Below the pieces are notes generated by a model. That model was not told where the DNA came from, did not search any database, and saw only the letters and a list, made by a program, of their open reading frames with translations. Made by a program: the position numbers and the translations under genes. Source: Gordonia polyisoprenivorans (GTDB taxonomy: Bacteria > Actinomycetota > Actinomycetes > Mycobacteriales > Mycobacteriaceae). From it: DNA of 64,000 nucleotides. Below are positions 7,663 to 16,228 of this stretch, one piece after another (position 1 is the first letter of the stretch; each line of letters starts with the position of its first letter). The DNA is taken from assembly GCF_017654315.1 (NCBI RefSeq), contig NZ_CP072203.1, positions 5,084,001 to 5,148,000 of the forward strand. The letters are read 5' to 3'.

Positions 7663-8703
7663 TCAGCGCCGAGCAGCCATCCAACTGCCGACGTCGCGGA
7701 AGATCCCGTTGGCCGCCGACGCCCGGCTGACCGCGTCGGCAGCGAGCACGACCGCCGCGGAGGTCCAGCAGCTCTTCTCGACCGGCCAGCGTTTGCCGTC
7801 GGCGAAGACCAGGCCGGTCCAGTACGAGCCGTCGGGATCGCGCAGGTGCTGGATCGAGGCGATCAGTTCGACGGCGTCGGCGGTGTCGCCGAGAGCGTCG
7901 AGGGCCAGTGCCAGCTCCGAGGTCTCGGCCCCGGTCACCCACGGGCGGTGGTCGACGCAGCGCACGCCCTTGCCGGGCACCACGAATTCGTCCCAGCGCC
8001 GCGCGATGAGCTCCTGGCCGGCGCGACCGCGCAGCGCGCCGCCGAGCACCGGGTAGTACCAGTCCATCGAATGCTCCGACGGGTCCTCGAAGACCTCGAT
8101 CCGTTCGCGGAAGGCCTCCCCGAGTGCCGCGAGCGCACGCACCCACTCGTCGTCGGGCTGGTCGACCTCCGCGGCGATGCGGATCGCGCAGTCGAGGGCG
8201 TGGTGGATGCTCGCGTTGCCGGTGAGGAGGGCTTCGTCGAACATCGTGTGCGTGCGGTGGTCACCGCCCCACCGGAAGGCGCCGTCGGGCCGCTGGAAGC
8301 GACAGATGAGGTCGATCGCCGACCACACCGTCGGCCACATCCGCTCGAGGAACGCGGTGTCGCCGGTGATCATGTAGTGATGCCAGACGCCGACCGAGAT
8401 GTAGGCGCAGAAGTTGGAGTCGATGCCGTGATCGGCGACCGTCCCGCACACCGTGCGGATCGGCCACGAGCCGTCGGGCCGTTGGTGACGCCGCGACCAG
8501 TCGTAGGCGGCCTCGGCCTCGGCGAGGAAGCCTGTGACGCTCAGCGCCATCGCCGACTCGATGTGATCCCAGGGGTCGGTTTGTCCGCCGGGGAACCACG
8601 GCAGAGCACCGGAGTCCTCCTGCATGCCGACGATGGCCGCCCCGGTCGCGGTGACCTGCTCGGCCGTCAGCACACCGGCGATCGCCGGTGTGACCCGACT
8701 CAT
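7663..8703 (-). CDS. alpha/alpha-toroid (prenyltransferase/squalene-cyclase-like) protein
   Basis: 346 residues from the ATG at 8703, which overlaps the methyltransferase stop (ATGA). At least three repeats of the type Q-x-PDGSW/F are visible: HQRPDGSWPI, RFQRPDGAFRWGGD and LRDPDGSYWTG, interspersed with helical hairpins. This is the pattern of terpenoid-cyclase/prenyltransferase toroids and of some six-hairpin glycosidases. Databases commonly label such proteins prenyltransferase, but no DxDD cyclase motif or Zn-binding triad is visible, so catalysis is uncertain. It is the last gene of a coupled three-gene set with a GT4 glycosyltransferase and a methyltransferase, suggesting a role in making or trimming a glycosylated envelope compound. 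Confidence 0.65.
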   Translation of the reverse strand: MSRVTPAIAGVLTAEQVTATGAAIVGMQEDSGALPWFPGGQTDPWDHIESAMALSVTGFLAEAEAAYDWSRRHQRPDGSWPIRTVCGTVADHGIDSNFCAYISVGVWHHYMITGDTAFLERMWPTVWSAIDLICRFQRPDGAFRWGGDHRTHTMFDEALLTGNASIHHALDCAIRIAAEVDQPDDEWVRALAALGEAFRERIEVFEDPSEHSMDWYYPVLGGALRGRAGQELIARRWDEFVVPGKGVRCVDHRPWVTGAETSELALALDALGDTADAVELIASIQHLRDPDGSYWTGLVFADGKRWPVEKSCWTSAAVVLAADAVSRASAANGIFRDVGSWMAARR

Positions 8704-9413
8704 TCTGGCTTGCGTAGATACAGGGCGACCGACTTGCCGATGACCGGGTTCAACACCTGCTCGCCGACCCGCGTCAACCACGGCTTGCTCATCATGTCCC
8801 ACACCAACAGTTGGTGATAGCCCTTGACCAGCACGTTGTCGTTGTTCTCGATGCCGACAGCACACTTGAGCCACCAGTACGGCGCGTGCAGTGCGTGGGC
8901 GTGGTCGGTGCCGGTGACCTCGAGGCCCGCGGCCTCGAGTTTGCCGGCCAGCTCGGAGGCCTTGTAGATGCGCACGTGGCCGCCCTCGACCTCGTGGTAG
9001 GCATCCGAGAGCGCCCAGCACACCTTCTCCGGCCAATACCGCGGCACGGTCACCGCGGCGACACCGCCGGGACGCAGCACCCGCACCATCTCGGCGATGG
9101 CGCCTTCGTCGGTCGGGATGTGCTCGAGGATCTCCGACATCAGCACGACGTCGAAGGTGTTGTCGGCGTACGGGAGTCGAAGCGCGTCACCGACCTCGGC
9201 GCGCGCCTTGGCCTCGGCGGGCACGTGCCCCTCGGCCATCATTGCGTCGAACATCTCGGCCACATCGGCCATGTCGGACTCGGACTGATCGAAGGCGATC
9301 ACGTCGGCGCCACGCCGGAACATCTCGAACGAATGCCTGCCCTGCCCCGCCCCGATGTCGATCGCCTTGGTCTGCGGCCCCACGCCCAGCAGGTCGAAAT
9401 CAACTGTCAGCAC
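8700..9413 (-). CDS. class I SAM-dependent methyltransferase
   Basis: 237 residues starting with a GTG at 9413 that lies inside the end of the glycosyltransferase gene (7-base overlap). Motif I AIDIGAGQGRHSFE (about 18-30) binds SAM. Then come FDQSESDMADV, a second loop GDALRLPYADNTFDVVLMSEILEHIP (about 92-117, the post-motif I/motif II region with H-I-P) and VRVLRPGGVAAVTVPRYWPEKVCW. This is the methyltransferase-11 (UbiE-like) pattern. The substrate is unknown; coupling with a GT4 glycosyltransferase and a toroid protein suggests methylation of a lipid or glycolipid intermediate. The three genes overlap, implying one mRNA and coordinated translation. Confidence 0.85.
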   Translation of the reverse strand: MLTVDFDLLGVGPQTKAIDIGAGQGRHSFEMFRRGADVIAFDQSESDMADVAEMFDAMMAEGHVPAEAKARAEVGDALRLPYADNTFDVVLMSEILEHIPTDEGAIAEMVRVLRPGGVAAVTVPRYWPEKVCWALSDAYHEVEGGHVRIYKASELAGKLEAAGLEVTGTDHAHALHAPYWWLKCAVGIENNDNVLVKGYHQLLVWDMMSKPWLTRVGEQVLNPVIGKSVALYLRKPE

Positions 9414-10699
9414 GCACTCGTCTCCTTCGTGGTCATCCGATCGAGCCCTGTTGACTCAAGCCCCGTCCTGTCCAATACCGTCTGATAGTGCTCGGCGGTC
9501 TTCGCGGCCACGGCCGCCCAGCTGTAGCGTTCCTCGACGCGGGCGCGCCCCGCGGCGCCCATCGCGGCGCGCAGGTCGGCGTCGTCGAGCAACCGCCCGA
9601 TCTCCTGGGCGAGCTTGCCCGAATCCCGGGGCGGTACCAGGCGGGCGGCGCTGCCGTCGGTGCCGACGACCTCCGGGATGGCGCCGGCGCGGGTGGCGAC
9701 CAGTGGGGTGCCGCAGCTCATCGCCTCGACCGCGGGCAGTGAGAATCCTTCGTAGAGCGAGGGCACACATGCCACTTCGGCGGAGGCGAGCAGGTGCGCC
9801 ACCTCCTCGTCGGTGAGCCCGGAGACGACCTCGACCCGGTCGCCGATCGCGAGTTCCTCGATGAGCTTGGCCGAGGGCCCCTCGGGGTCGAGTTTCGACA
9901 CCAGGGTCAGCGTGACGTCACGTTCGGAGGCGAGTTTGGCGATGGCCTCGAGTAGATACGACACACCCTTGAGCGGGGCGTCGGCGCTCGCGATGGACAC
10001 CACCCGACCCGCAACCCGCTGGTCGGCCGGTCGGAAGACCTCGGTGTCGACGCCGAGCGGAATGGTGGTGATGCGACCCGACGGGATGTCGAAGGCCTTG
10101 CGGATGTCGACCTCGCTGCTGCGCGAGACGGTCAACAGCTCGGGAATGCGCCGCGATACCCGCCCCTGCATGCGCAGGAACGAATGCCAGCGCCACGCGG
10201 TGATCTTGCGCCACCCTTTGGCAGCCTTGACCGCGAGCGTGCGGTCGCGGGTGATGGGGTGATGGATGGTGGCGATCAGCGGGAATCCGGCCTTCTGGAT
10301 CTGCAGCAGGCCGTAGCCGAGGCACTGGTTGTCGTGCACGATGTCGAAGTCGTCGCGGCGATCGGCGAGCAACCGGGCCACCCGCAGGCTGAAGGTCAGT
10401 GGTTCACCGAAGCTGGCCGTCCACATCGACCCCACCTCGAGCGCGTCGATCCAGTCCCGGTACTCGCCCGGACGCGGCGTGCGGAACGGGTCGGGCTCGT
10501 CGTACAGGCCGAGGCTGGGCACCTTGGTCAGACGCACACCGGCGTCGAGGGCGGCCTGGTCGAGGTCCGGATACGGCTGGCCGGAGAAGATCTCGACCTC
10601 GTGCCCGAGTAACGCGAGTTCGCGGCTCAGATGCCGGACGTAAACCCCTTGTCCCCCGCAATGCGGTTTGCTCCGGTAGGAGAGCAGTGCGACGCGCAC
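9407..10699 (-). CDS. GT4-family glycosyltransferase
   Basis: 430 residues if started at the GTG at 10699, which gives the family-typical opening VRVALLSYRSKPHCGGQGVY. Another GTG 17 codons upstream (10750) is possible. The GGQGVYVRHLSREL segment is the donor-side glycine loop of GT-B enzymes. The C-terminal half contains SLYEGFSLPAVEAMSCGTPLV, the E-x7-E nucleotide-sugar motif of GT4 retaining transferases. The acceptor is unknown. It is the first gene of the overlapping set with a methyltransferase and a toroid protein. The following intergenic gap to fprB is 72 bp and shows no terminator. Confidence 0.87.
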   Translation of the reverse strand: MRVALLSYRSKPHCGGQGVYVRHLSRELALLGHEVEIFSGQPYPDLDQAALDAGVRLTKVPSLGLYDEPDPFRTPRPGEYRDWIDALEVGSMWTASFGEPLTFSLRVARLLADRRDDFDIVHDNQCLGYGLLQIQKAGFPLIATIHHPITRDRTLAVKAAKGWRKITAWRWHSFLRMQGRVSRRIPELLTVSRSSEVDIRKAFDIPSGRITTIPLGVDTEVFRPADQRVAGRVVSIASADAPLKGVSYLLEAIAKLASERDVTLTLVSKLDPEGPSAKLIEELAIGDRVEVVSGLTDEEVAHLLASAEVACVPSLYEGFSLPAVEAMSCGTPLVATRAGAIPEVVGTDGSAARLVPPRDSGKLAQEIGRLLDDADLRAAMGAAGRARVEERYSWAAVAAKTAEHYQTVLDRTGLESTGLDRMTTKETSAC

Positions 10700-10771
10700 G
10701 TCGTGTACCCCGTTCTTCTCGTGTGACCCGATCGCCGGCGAGGCGCCCACCGGTCGGCGGGCGCCAAGACC

Positions 10772-12466
10772 TCAGGCAGATTCGGCCTCGGCGGCTTTTT
10801 CCAATTCACGGATGTCGACAAGCTTCACACGTCGCCGGCCCGCGGTCTTGCCGGCGCCGCGTTCGGCCAGGTCGATGCGCTTCCATCCGGCCAGGTCGAT
10901 GCGGCGCGCGCCGCGGTCGACGACCAGGTCGGCGACGTCGTCCCGCGATGCCGCCGGCTCGGGCAGGCTGCCGGCAACGAAGTCGGCGATCACCGACTCG
11001 GCCGTCTCCTGACCACATATACGGTTCCTGCCGATCCCTCCGGTGGCCCCGCGCTTGATCCATCCGGCGACGTACAGGCCGGGGATGACCTCGCCGTCGG
11101 CGCCGGCGGTCACCCGGCCCGCGGTGTTGGGAACGACGCCGTGCCCCTCGTCGAAGGGCAGGTCGGTGATCGGTACGCCGCGGTATCCGATCGCCCGCAG
11201 CACCAGTCCGGCCTCGATGTCGAAGCGTTCCTCGGTGGGGGTGATGGCCACGCTGGCACCGGTGGCCTCGGCGTACACGTTGCGCACGCAGGTCAGCGTC
11301 TGCACACCGCCGGTCGCCTCGTCATCGGAGCCCTGGATCGACAGCGGGGACGCCATGAACCGGAAGACGATGCGACGGTTGCCCGGGGTGGTCGGACGAT
11401 CGGAGAACTCGCGGGCCAGTCGGATCTTGGTGGCGATCGTCGAGTCGAGGGTTCCGTCGTCGAGCGCCTCCTGCGTGGCCGAGTCGAGGACCAGCTCGTC
11501 GGGATCGACGATGACGTCGACCCCGTCGACGTCACCGAGCGCGAGGAATTCGCTGTTGGTGTAGGCCGCCTGGGCGACGCCACGTCGACCGAGCAACACC
11601 ACCTCGGTGACCTGCGAGTCCCGCAGGGCGGCGAGCGCGTGGTCGGCGATGTCGGTGCGGGCCAGCTCGTCGGGATCGGTGACGAGGATGCGCGCGACGT
11701 CGAGTGCGACGTTGCCGTTGCCGACGACCACCGCGCGCTGCGCCGACAGGTCGACGGCGAGATCCGCATAGTCGGGGTGGCCGTTGTACCAGGCCACGAA
11801 CTCGGTGGCGGGCAACGAGTTCGGCAGGTCCTCGCCATCGATGCCCAGACGCCGATCGGTCGGCGCGCCGACGGCGTAGATGACCGCGTGATAGCGCTGG
11901 ACGAGTTCGTCGTGGCCGATGTGTTTGCCGACCTCGACGCCGAGGTGATAGGTGAAGTTCTTCTTGGCCGCGGTCGAGGCGAAGCCCGATTCGACGCCCT
12001 TGGTGGCGGCGTGGTCGGGGGCCACCCCGGCGCGCACCAGGCCGTACGGCGTGGGCAGCCGGTCGAACATGTCGACCGCGATCTGCGGTCGGCGGACGAG
12101 GTCCTCGGCGGCGTAGAAGGCGGCCGGTCCGGCGCCGACGATCGCGACGTGCAGCGGCCCGTCCGGGAGTTGCGGTGCCTTCTTCGGCGGCACGAGGCCG
12201 CCCTCGACGTCGTGGTCATTGTAGTAGTCGGCGTTGATCTGCAGGTAGGGCTCGTCCTTGTCCTCGAGCTGATCGTCGGGGACGATCGCCTCGACGGGGC
12301 ATTCGTCGATGCAGGCACCGCAGTCGATGCAGGTCTCCGGATCGATGAACAGCATCTCGGCGGTGAAGAACTCGGGCTCGTCCGGCGTCGGGTGGATGCA
12401 GTTCACCGGACACACGGCCACGCACGAAGCGTCGTTGCAACACGGTCGAGTGATCACATGCGCCAT
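10772..12466 (-). CDS. fprB: ferredoxin/ferredoxin-NADP reductase FprB
   Basis: 564-residue fusion. Residues 1-75 are a bacterial-type ferredoxin: Cys9, 10, 15, 19 and 23 with PVNCIHP form one cluster, and Cys46, 49, 52 and 56 (CIDCGACIDECP) bind a 4Fe-4S cluster, as in 7Fe ferredoxins. From about 106 an adrenodoxin-reductase-like domain begins with VAIVGAGPAAFYAAEDL (FAD), continues with RAVVVGNGNVALDVARIL (NADP) and ends with the conserved GWIKRGATGGIGRNR. This is the architecture of mycobacterial FprB, which passes NADPH electrons through its own ferredoxin to partners such as P450s. It is divergent from a thioesterase gene and shares a perfect KstR-consensus site with it, so sterol-linked expression is likely. 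Confidence 0.92.
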   Translation of the reverse strand: MAHVITRPCCNDASCVAVCPVNCIHPTPDEPEFFTAEMLFIDPETCIDCGACIDECPVEAIVPDDQLEDKDEPYLQINADYYNDHDVEGGLVPPKKAPQLPDGPLHVAIVGAGPAAFYAAEDLVRRPQIAVDMFDRLPTPYGLVRAGVAPDHAATKGVESGFASTAAKKNFTYHLGVEVGKHIGHDELVQRYHAVIYAVGAPTDRRLGIDGEDLPNSLPATEFVAWYNGHPDYADLAVDLSAQRAVVVGNGNVALDVARILVTDPDELARTDIADHALAALRDSQVTEVVLLGRRGVAQAAYTNSEFLALGDVDGVDVIVDPDELVLDSATQEALDDGTLDSTIATKIRLAREFSDRPTTPGNRRIVFRFMASPLSIQGSDDEATGGVQTLTCVRNVYAEATGASVAITPTEERFDIEAGLVLRAIGYRGVPITDLPFDEGHGVVPNTAGRVTAGADGEVIPGLYVAGWIKRGATGGIGRNRICGQETAESVIADFVAGSLPEPAASRDDVADLVVDRGARRIDLAGWKRIDLAERGAGKTAGRRRVKLVDIRELEKAAEAESA

Positions 12467-12492
12467 CTGGGGTTTCCCTGCTTCTCTCCATC

Positions 12493-12506
12493 TAGAACGT
12501 GTTCTA
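12493..12506. promoter_or_regulatory. KstR-consensus operator between fprB and the thioesterase
   Basis: TAGAACGTGTTCTA matches all defined positions of TNNAACNNGTTNNA and is a perfect palindrome apart from the central bases. It extends to CTAGAACGTGTTCTAG (12492-12507). It lies 27 bp from the fprB start and 59 bp from the thioesterase start, so it could control both. Binding is inferred from the motif. Confidence 0.65.
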
Positions 12507-12564
12507 GTTTAGCGGTTCACTGTATCTTAACTCTGACACAGCGGACGAGACACGAGGACTTCGA

Positions 12565-13446
12565 GTGAGCACAGCCGCCCGGCCCGACGCATCCGGACAG
12601 GTCCCAGGCGATCCCGCCACGACGACCCCACTCCCCGATCGTAAGACCGGAGCGCGGTACTTCGAGGCCGGGTATCGGGTCCGCACCGGCGACGTCGACC
12701 AACAGATGCGGGTACGGCTCGACGCCGTCGCGCGGTACCTGCAGGACGTCGCCAACGACAATATCGAGGCCACCGACTTCGGCGACACCGATCCGTTCTG
12801 GATCGTGCGTCGCACCATCATCGATGTCATCGTCCCGTTCTCCTGGCCGGCGTCGGTCACCGCGCAGCGCTGGTGCGGTGCCCTGTCCACCCGGTGGACC
12901 AACATGCGGGTGCGTCTGACCGCCGACCACGAGACCAACCGCTTCAACCCCGATCCCCGCCAGGCCGGTCTCATCGAGACCGAGGCGTTCTGGATCAACG
13001 TCAACGACCTCGGGATGCCGTCACGGCTGTCGGACAATGCCTTCGAGATGCTCTCGTCGATGACCGACGAACACCGCCTGCGGTGGAAGTCGATGAATCC
13101 CGAGACCGCGCCGGCCACGGAGATGCTCGATGTGCCCGACCGCCCACATGTGTTGCGCAGCACCGATTTCGACCCGTTCAAACATCTCAACAACGCCGCC
13201 TACCTCGAGGCGATCGAGGACGAGCTCGGCGAGCACCCCGATCTCGTCGACGGTCCGCACCGGGTGGTCATCGAATATCTACGACCGATCGTGCCGGGCA
13301 CGCCGATCACGCTGCGCCGCGTACGCGAACCCAACCGGTTACTGGTGTGGATGATGATGCCCGCAGACGAAGACAGCCCGGACGAATTGCGGGTCGCAGC
13401 AACGGTGTCGGTGACGCGCGCGGCATTCACCGACGACGCAGTGTGA
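12565..13446 (+). CDS. acyl-ACP thioesterase-like double hot-dog protein
   Basis: 293 residues from a GTG at 12565. Two hot-dog halves are visible: the first around YFEAGYRVRTGDVDQQMRVRL with a long alpha-helix and FWIVRRTIIDV; the second around TDFDPFKHLNNAAYLEAIED, the conserved H-x-NN-x2-Y hot-dog motif near residue 208. This matches the acyl-ACP thioesterase family (PF01643), which releases fatty acids from acyl carrier protein; in mycolata such proteins may also act on acyl-CoA. It is transcribed divergently from fprB from a 98-bp gap containing a KstR-consensus site. Its last 20 bases overlap the convergent secreted-protein gene. Confidence 0.82.
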   Translation: MSTAARPDASGQVPGDPATTTPLPDRKTGARYFEAGYRVRTGDVDQQMRVRLDAVARYLQDVANDNIEATDFGDTDPFWIVRRTIIDVIVPFSWPASVTAQRWCGALSTRWTNMRVRLTADHETNRFNPDPRQAGLIETEAFWINVNDLGMPSRLSDNAFEMLSSMTDEHRLRWKSMNPETAPATEMLDVPDRPHVLRSTDFDPFKHLNNAAYLEAIEDELGEHPDLVDGPHRVVIEYLRPIVPGTPITLRRVREPNRLLVWMMMPADEDSPDELRVAATVSVTRAAFTDDAV

Positions 13447-14358
13447 TGACCTGACCGGTCTCAGAGGTCGCCAGTAGTTCCCCCGGCCGGTCGCGCACGA
13501 TCGCGAGCGCGGTCAGGGGGTAGCCGACGCTCGAAGAACAGACACGATGGCCACGAAGATCGACGAAGTGCACCTGGCCGGCCGCGGACGCGACTGCCAG
13601 CGTGGTCGAATCGACGGCGGCGAGGTCGTCGAGAATCGCGGGCACAGGAGCCGTCAGATCAGCGGCCGAACCTGTAGCCGCCGGATTGTCGATCGGAACC
13701 TGTAACACCCGGCCGGTGCTGCTCATCGTCATCGTCAGGAACAGGTCGTCGCCGACGGCGACGAGCCCGTTCATCCCGGTACCGTCGATCACCGGTGTCG
13801 GTGCAAGATTCTGCGGGGCTCGCGCGGACCATTGTGTGTCGATCGAACCGTCCGCCCGCAAGCGAAGCAGTCCGAGCACGCCGTCGGCGACGAACACGGT
13901 CCCGTCGGGCTCGACGACAAGTCCGTTGGGCATACCAAGCCCCGGTGCGAAGACTTGCGCGATCGGTTGTGCCGCATGCGGATCGAGGCGCACCACTGCT
14001 CCGGTACGCGGCGCGCCGGGGATCATGTTGACCGTGGAATCGCCGGACGCGACGTACACCATCCCGTCGGGCCCCTGCCGGATCGAACCGGGCGCATTCA
14101 CTACGGTCGAGGCGCGGAGCCGTCCTGAGTCGTCGTACCGCTCGATGACGTTGCGCAGCGTCCGGGATATCCAGACCGATCCGTCGGCGACAAGCAGGTT
14201 TTCCGCCCATCCGTCGAGCCCGGGACTCGGAAGCCACGTCTGCGCCGAGTAGACCGGACAGGACGCGGCGACGGCGCGCGCGCGGGCGCCACCCATCCCG
14301 CCGTGACCGCGACAAGCGCGGCTCCGAGTGCGATCATTGCCCGACTCATCACACGCAT
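13427..14358 (-). CDS. secreted SMP-30/NHL-like beta-propeller protein with apparent frameshift
   Basis: Two frames make one protein. An ATG at 14358 with ribosome site AAGGAG 6 bases upstream encodes a clean Sec signal peptide (SRAMIALGAALVAVTAG, then APARA). The body, beginning VAASCPVYSAQTW, is in another frame. The frames meet at a (CG)5 tract at 14275-14284; one CG unit fewer would join them as APARA-VAASC. The body (to 13427) has repeats such as NGLVVEPDGTVFVADGVLGLLR, typical of SMP-30/NHL or streptogramin-lyase-like propellers. Without the leader an internal ATG at 14296 would give a 289-residue cytoplasmic form. The change may be a sequencing error, a mutation or slippage-based variation. 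The gene follows two DUF3558 lipoprotein genes. Confidence 0.65.
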
Positions 14359-14388
14359 GTGGTGCTCCTTCAGCGACCCTCGAGCGGC

Positions 14389-14961
14389 TTACTGGCCGCC
14401 GCCGAGTACCAATTCCATCAGTTTCGTCGGCGCGGCACACGGGTCCGCAGCGGCCGCGCCGCCCACCGGCTCGACCCAGAACGAGTAGACGCCGCGACTC
14501 GGCGCCCGGGTGGTCACCCCGCAGACCGCGGGCCGGCGCGGGTCGGTCGAGGTGAAGGCGGCCTGGCTGGCGACCTTGACGTTGTCGGTGGTGTACCCGA
14601 GCTTCTTCGCGGTGTCCTTCTCGACGTTGACGGTGCCCCACTCGAACCAGTTGAAGGTCACGTACGCCGCCACCGGGCCGTCGACGTACCACCGGCAGTT
14701 CGCCCCGAAGAAGATGGCATCGGCGCCCGTACCGCCGACCGCCTTGGCGATCTGGTCGGTGCGCAGGATCTGGCACTCGAGGGTGAGCTGATCGTATTGA
14801 TCGGTGTCGACGTTGCCGGACTGGTCTCCGCCCTGGGAGTTGGCCTGCTGCACCGACAACGGCGTTCCGTCCACTGATCGTGAGCATCCGGCGGCGACGA
14901 CGGCCACCACTGTCACGATCAGCAGGACCAGCACGGCGCGAAGTCGGTTGCGGCGCTTCAT
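14389..14961 (-). CDS. DUF3558-family lipoprotein
   Basis: 190 residues from the ATG at 14961, which overlaps the upstream stop (ATGA). The N-terminus KRRNRLRAVLVLLIVTVVAV followed by VAAGC is a lipoprotein signal with lipobox, so the mature protein is probably anchored on the outer face of the membrane. The mature region has ECQILRTDQIAKAV, CRWYVDG, TFNWFEW and a C-terminal Cys near FWVEPVG, the Cys-pair pattern of DUF3558. The family is restricted to mycolata and relatives and has no assigned function. It is a paralogue of the lipoprotein part of the gene just upstream. Confidence 0.82.
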   Translation of the reverse strand: MKRRNRLRAVLVLLIVTVVAVVAAGCSRSVDGTPLSVQQANSQGGDQSGNVDTDQYDQLTLECQILRTDQIAKAVGGTGADAIFFGANCRWYVDGPVAAYVTFNWFEWGTVNVEKDTAKKLGYTTDNVKVASQAAFTSTDPRRPAVCGVTTRAPSRGVYSFWVEPVGGAAAADPCAAPTKLMELVLGGGQ

Positions 14962-15863
14962 TTCGCACGCTCGATCGACATCGTCGACAGCTGACGCGCG
15001 GCGGCGCAGATTGCGTCGGGGTCGGTCGGCGTGGTGCCCGCGACGCCGGTCCCGGAGCTGACCGACCATTCGAAGAAGTCGGCGCCGAACTGGATACCGA
15101 TCTCGCAGATGCCCGGGTCGGAGGCGATGAAACCCTTGTGCCCGTTGATGTCGATGTCCTTGGTCGATTCCCGGGACAGTTGTTCGGTGGCCCGTTCACG
15201 ACCGATCGGCGAGCCCCGGTACCAGTTGAACGACGCCACCGCGCCGGTGCGACTGGGACCCGAACTCCATTCGCACACAGACGGATTGTCGACGACGAGG
15301 GACAGGCCGCCGAAGTTGGTGATCTTGCCGACCTCGTCGGTGGTGACGCCCCCGCACTCGCCGAAGTACGGCCCACCACCGGCCGGCCCCGGGGCCTGCG
15401 GGGTGTTGCGGGTCGGCGCAGACGAGTCGTCGGAATCCGACGAGCACGCACCCAGGAGGACCAGGAGCACCGCGAGTGCCGCGGTCAGCCCGAGAAAGCC
15501 TGCGCCACCGCGGAATTTGTCGAGGTCGCGCCGCTCTCGCTTGGTGGGGCGACCCGCGCCGCGATCGCGGCGCGGCTGGCTGGCCAGGATCTCGCGCGGC
15601 GGCGGTGGCGGGCTGTGGTCGATGTAGCACTCGGCCGCCGCCGGCGCCGATACCCGTTTGCTGATCAGCTTGGTGACCTCGACGATGCGTTCGCGCCCGG
15701 CCAGTCGCACCTGCACGCGGTCGCCGACGGTGACCTGCTGGGCGGGTTTGGCCGTGACGTCGTTGACCCGCACATGACCGCCGCGGCAGGCGGCACCTGC
15801 CGCCGATCGCGTCTTGGTGAGACGCACTGCCCAGATCCAGCTGTCGACGCGGGTGGACGCCAC
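14958..15863 (-). CDS. S4-domain RNA-binding protein fused in frame to a DUF3558 lipoprotein
   Basis: 301 codons without a stop from a GTG at 15863, which has GGGAG 9 bases upstream. Residues 1-118 are a complete Hsp15-like S4 protein: RVDSWIWAVRLTKTRSAAG, GGHVRVNDVTAKPAQQV, and the usual basic tail RGAGRPTKRERRDLDKFRGG. The frame then continues without any start codon into AGFLGLTAALAVLLVLLGAC (about 121-140), a lipoprotein-like hydrophobic stretch with a lipobox Cys, and a DUF3558 domain (ECGGVTTDEVGKI, VCEWSSG, FEWSVSSG). Normally these are two proteins. Either the genes truly fused, giving a cytoplasmic S4 domain tethered to an external domain, or a small indel removed the stop and start. 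Its stop overlaps the next lipoprotein gene. Confidence 0.7.
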   Translation of the reverse strand: MASTRVDSWIWAVRLTKTRSAAGAACRGGHVRVNDVTAKPAQQVTVGDRVQVRLAGRERIVEVTKLISKRVSAPAAAECYIDHSPPPPPREILASQPRRDRGAGRPTKRERRDLDKFRGGAGFLGLTAALAVLLVLLGACSSDSDDSSAPTRNTPQAPGPAGGGPYFGECGGVTTDEVGKITNFGGLSLVVDNPSVCEWSSGPSRTGAVASFNWYRGSPIGRERATEQLSRESTKDIDINGHKGFIASDPGICEIGIQFGADFFEWSVSSGTGVAGTTPTDPDAICAAARQLSTMSIERAK

Positions 15864-15919
15864 GGTCAGCGCTCCCGTCGGGGACGGCGCACGATCTCCC
15901 CCGGTGACATCGACCTGGC

Positions 15920-16114
15920 CTACTTCTGCCGGGTCAGCAGGTAGTAGCCACCACCGATCGCCGCGACCGCGAACACGATGGCCAGCCATTCGATGCCAAA
16001 CACCCAGAGCAGCACGAAGATCGCGATGGCCGGAGACACGGCGACCAGGCTCATCACCGGGTGCTGCCGCACCACCTGACCGACGGCTTTGCTCTTGTTC
16101 GGATCGATGGCCAT
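15920..16114 (-). CDS. small two-helix membrane protein
   Basis: 64 residues from the ATG at 16114, preceded by AAGGAG at a longer-than-usual 11 bases; an ATG 11 codons upstream is the alternative. After a short polar start (AIDPNKSKAVGQVVRQHP) come two hydrophobic segments, VMSLVAVSPAIAIFVLLWVF and IEWLAIVFAVAAIGGGYYLL, ending TRQK. It looks like an actinobacterial small integral membrane protein of unknown role. It precedes the S4-domain gene by 56 bp on the same strand. Confidence 0.6.
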   Translation of the reverse strand: MAIDPNKSKAVGQVVRQHPVMSLVAVSPAIAIFVLLWVFGIEWLAIVFAVAAIGGGYYLLTRQK

Positions 16115-16228
16115 CACGTCGGGGTCTCCTTGTCGGCGAGTTGCCATCCACTGTAACGAACCGGGCGTGGTGCATCGGCGAAGTGCGCAGCGGTGGTCCC
16201 GCCGACGTGGAGAACCCTCAGTGGGACC

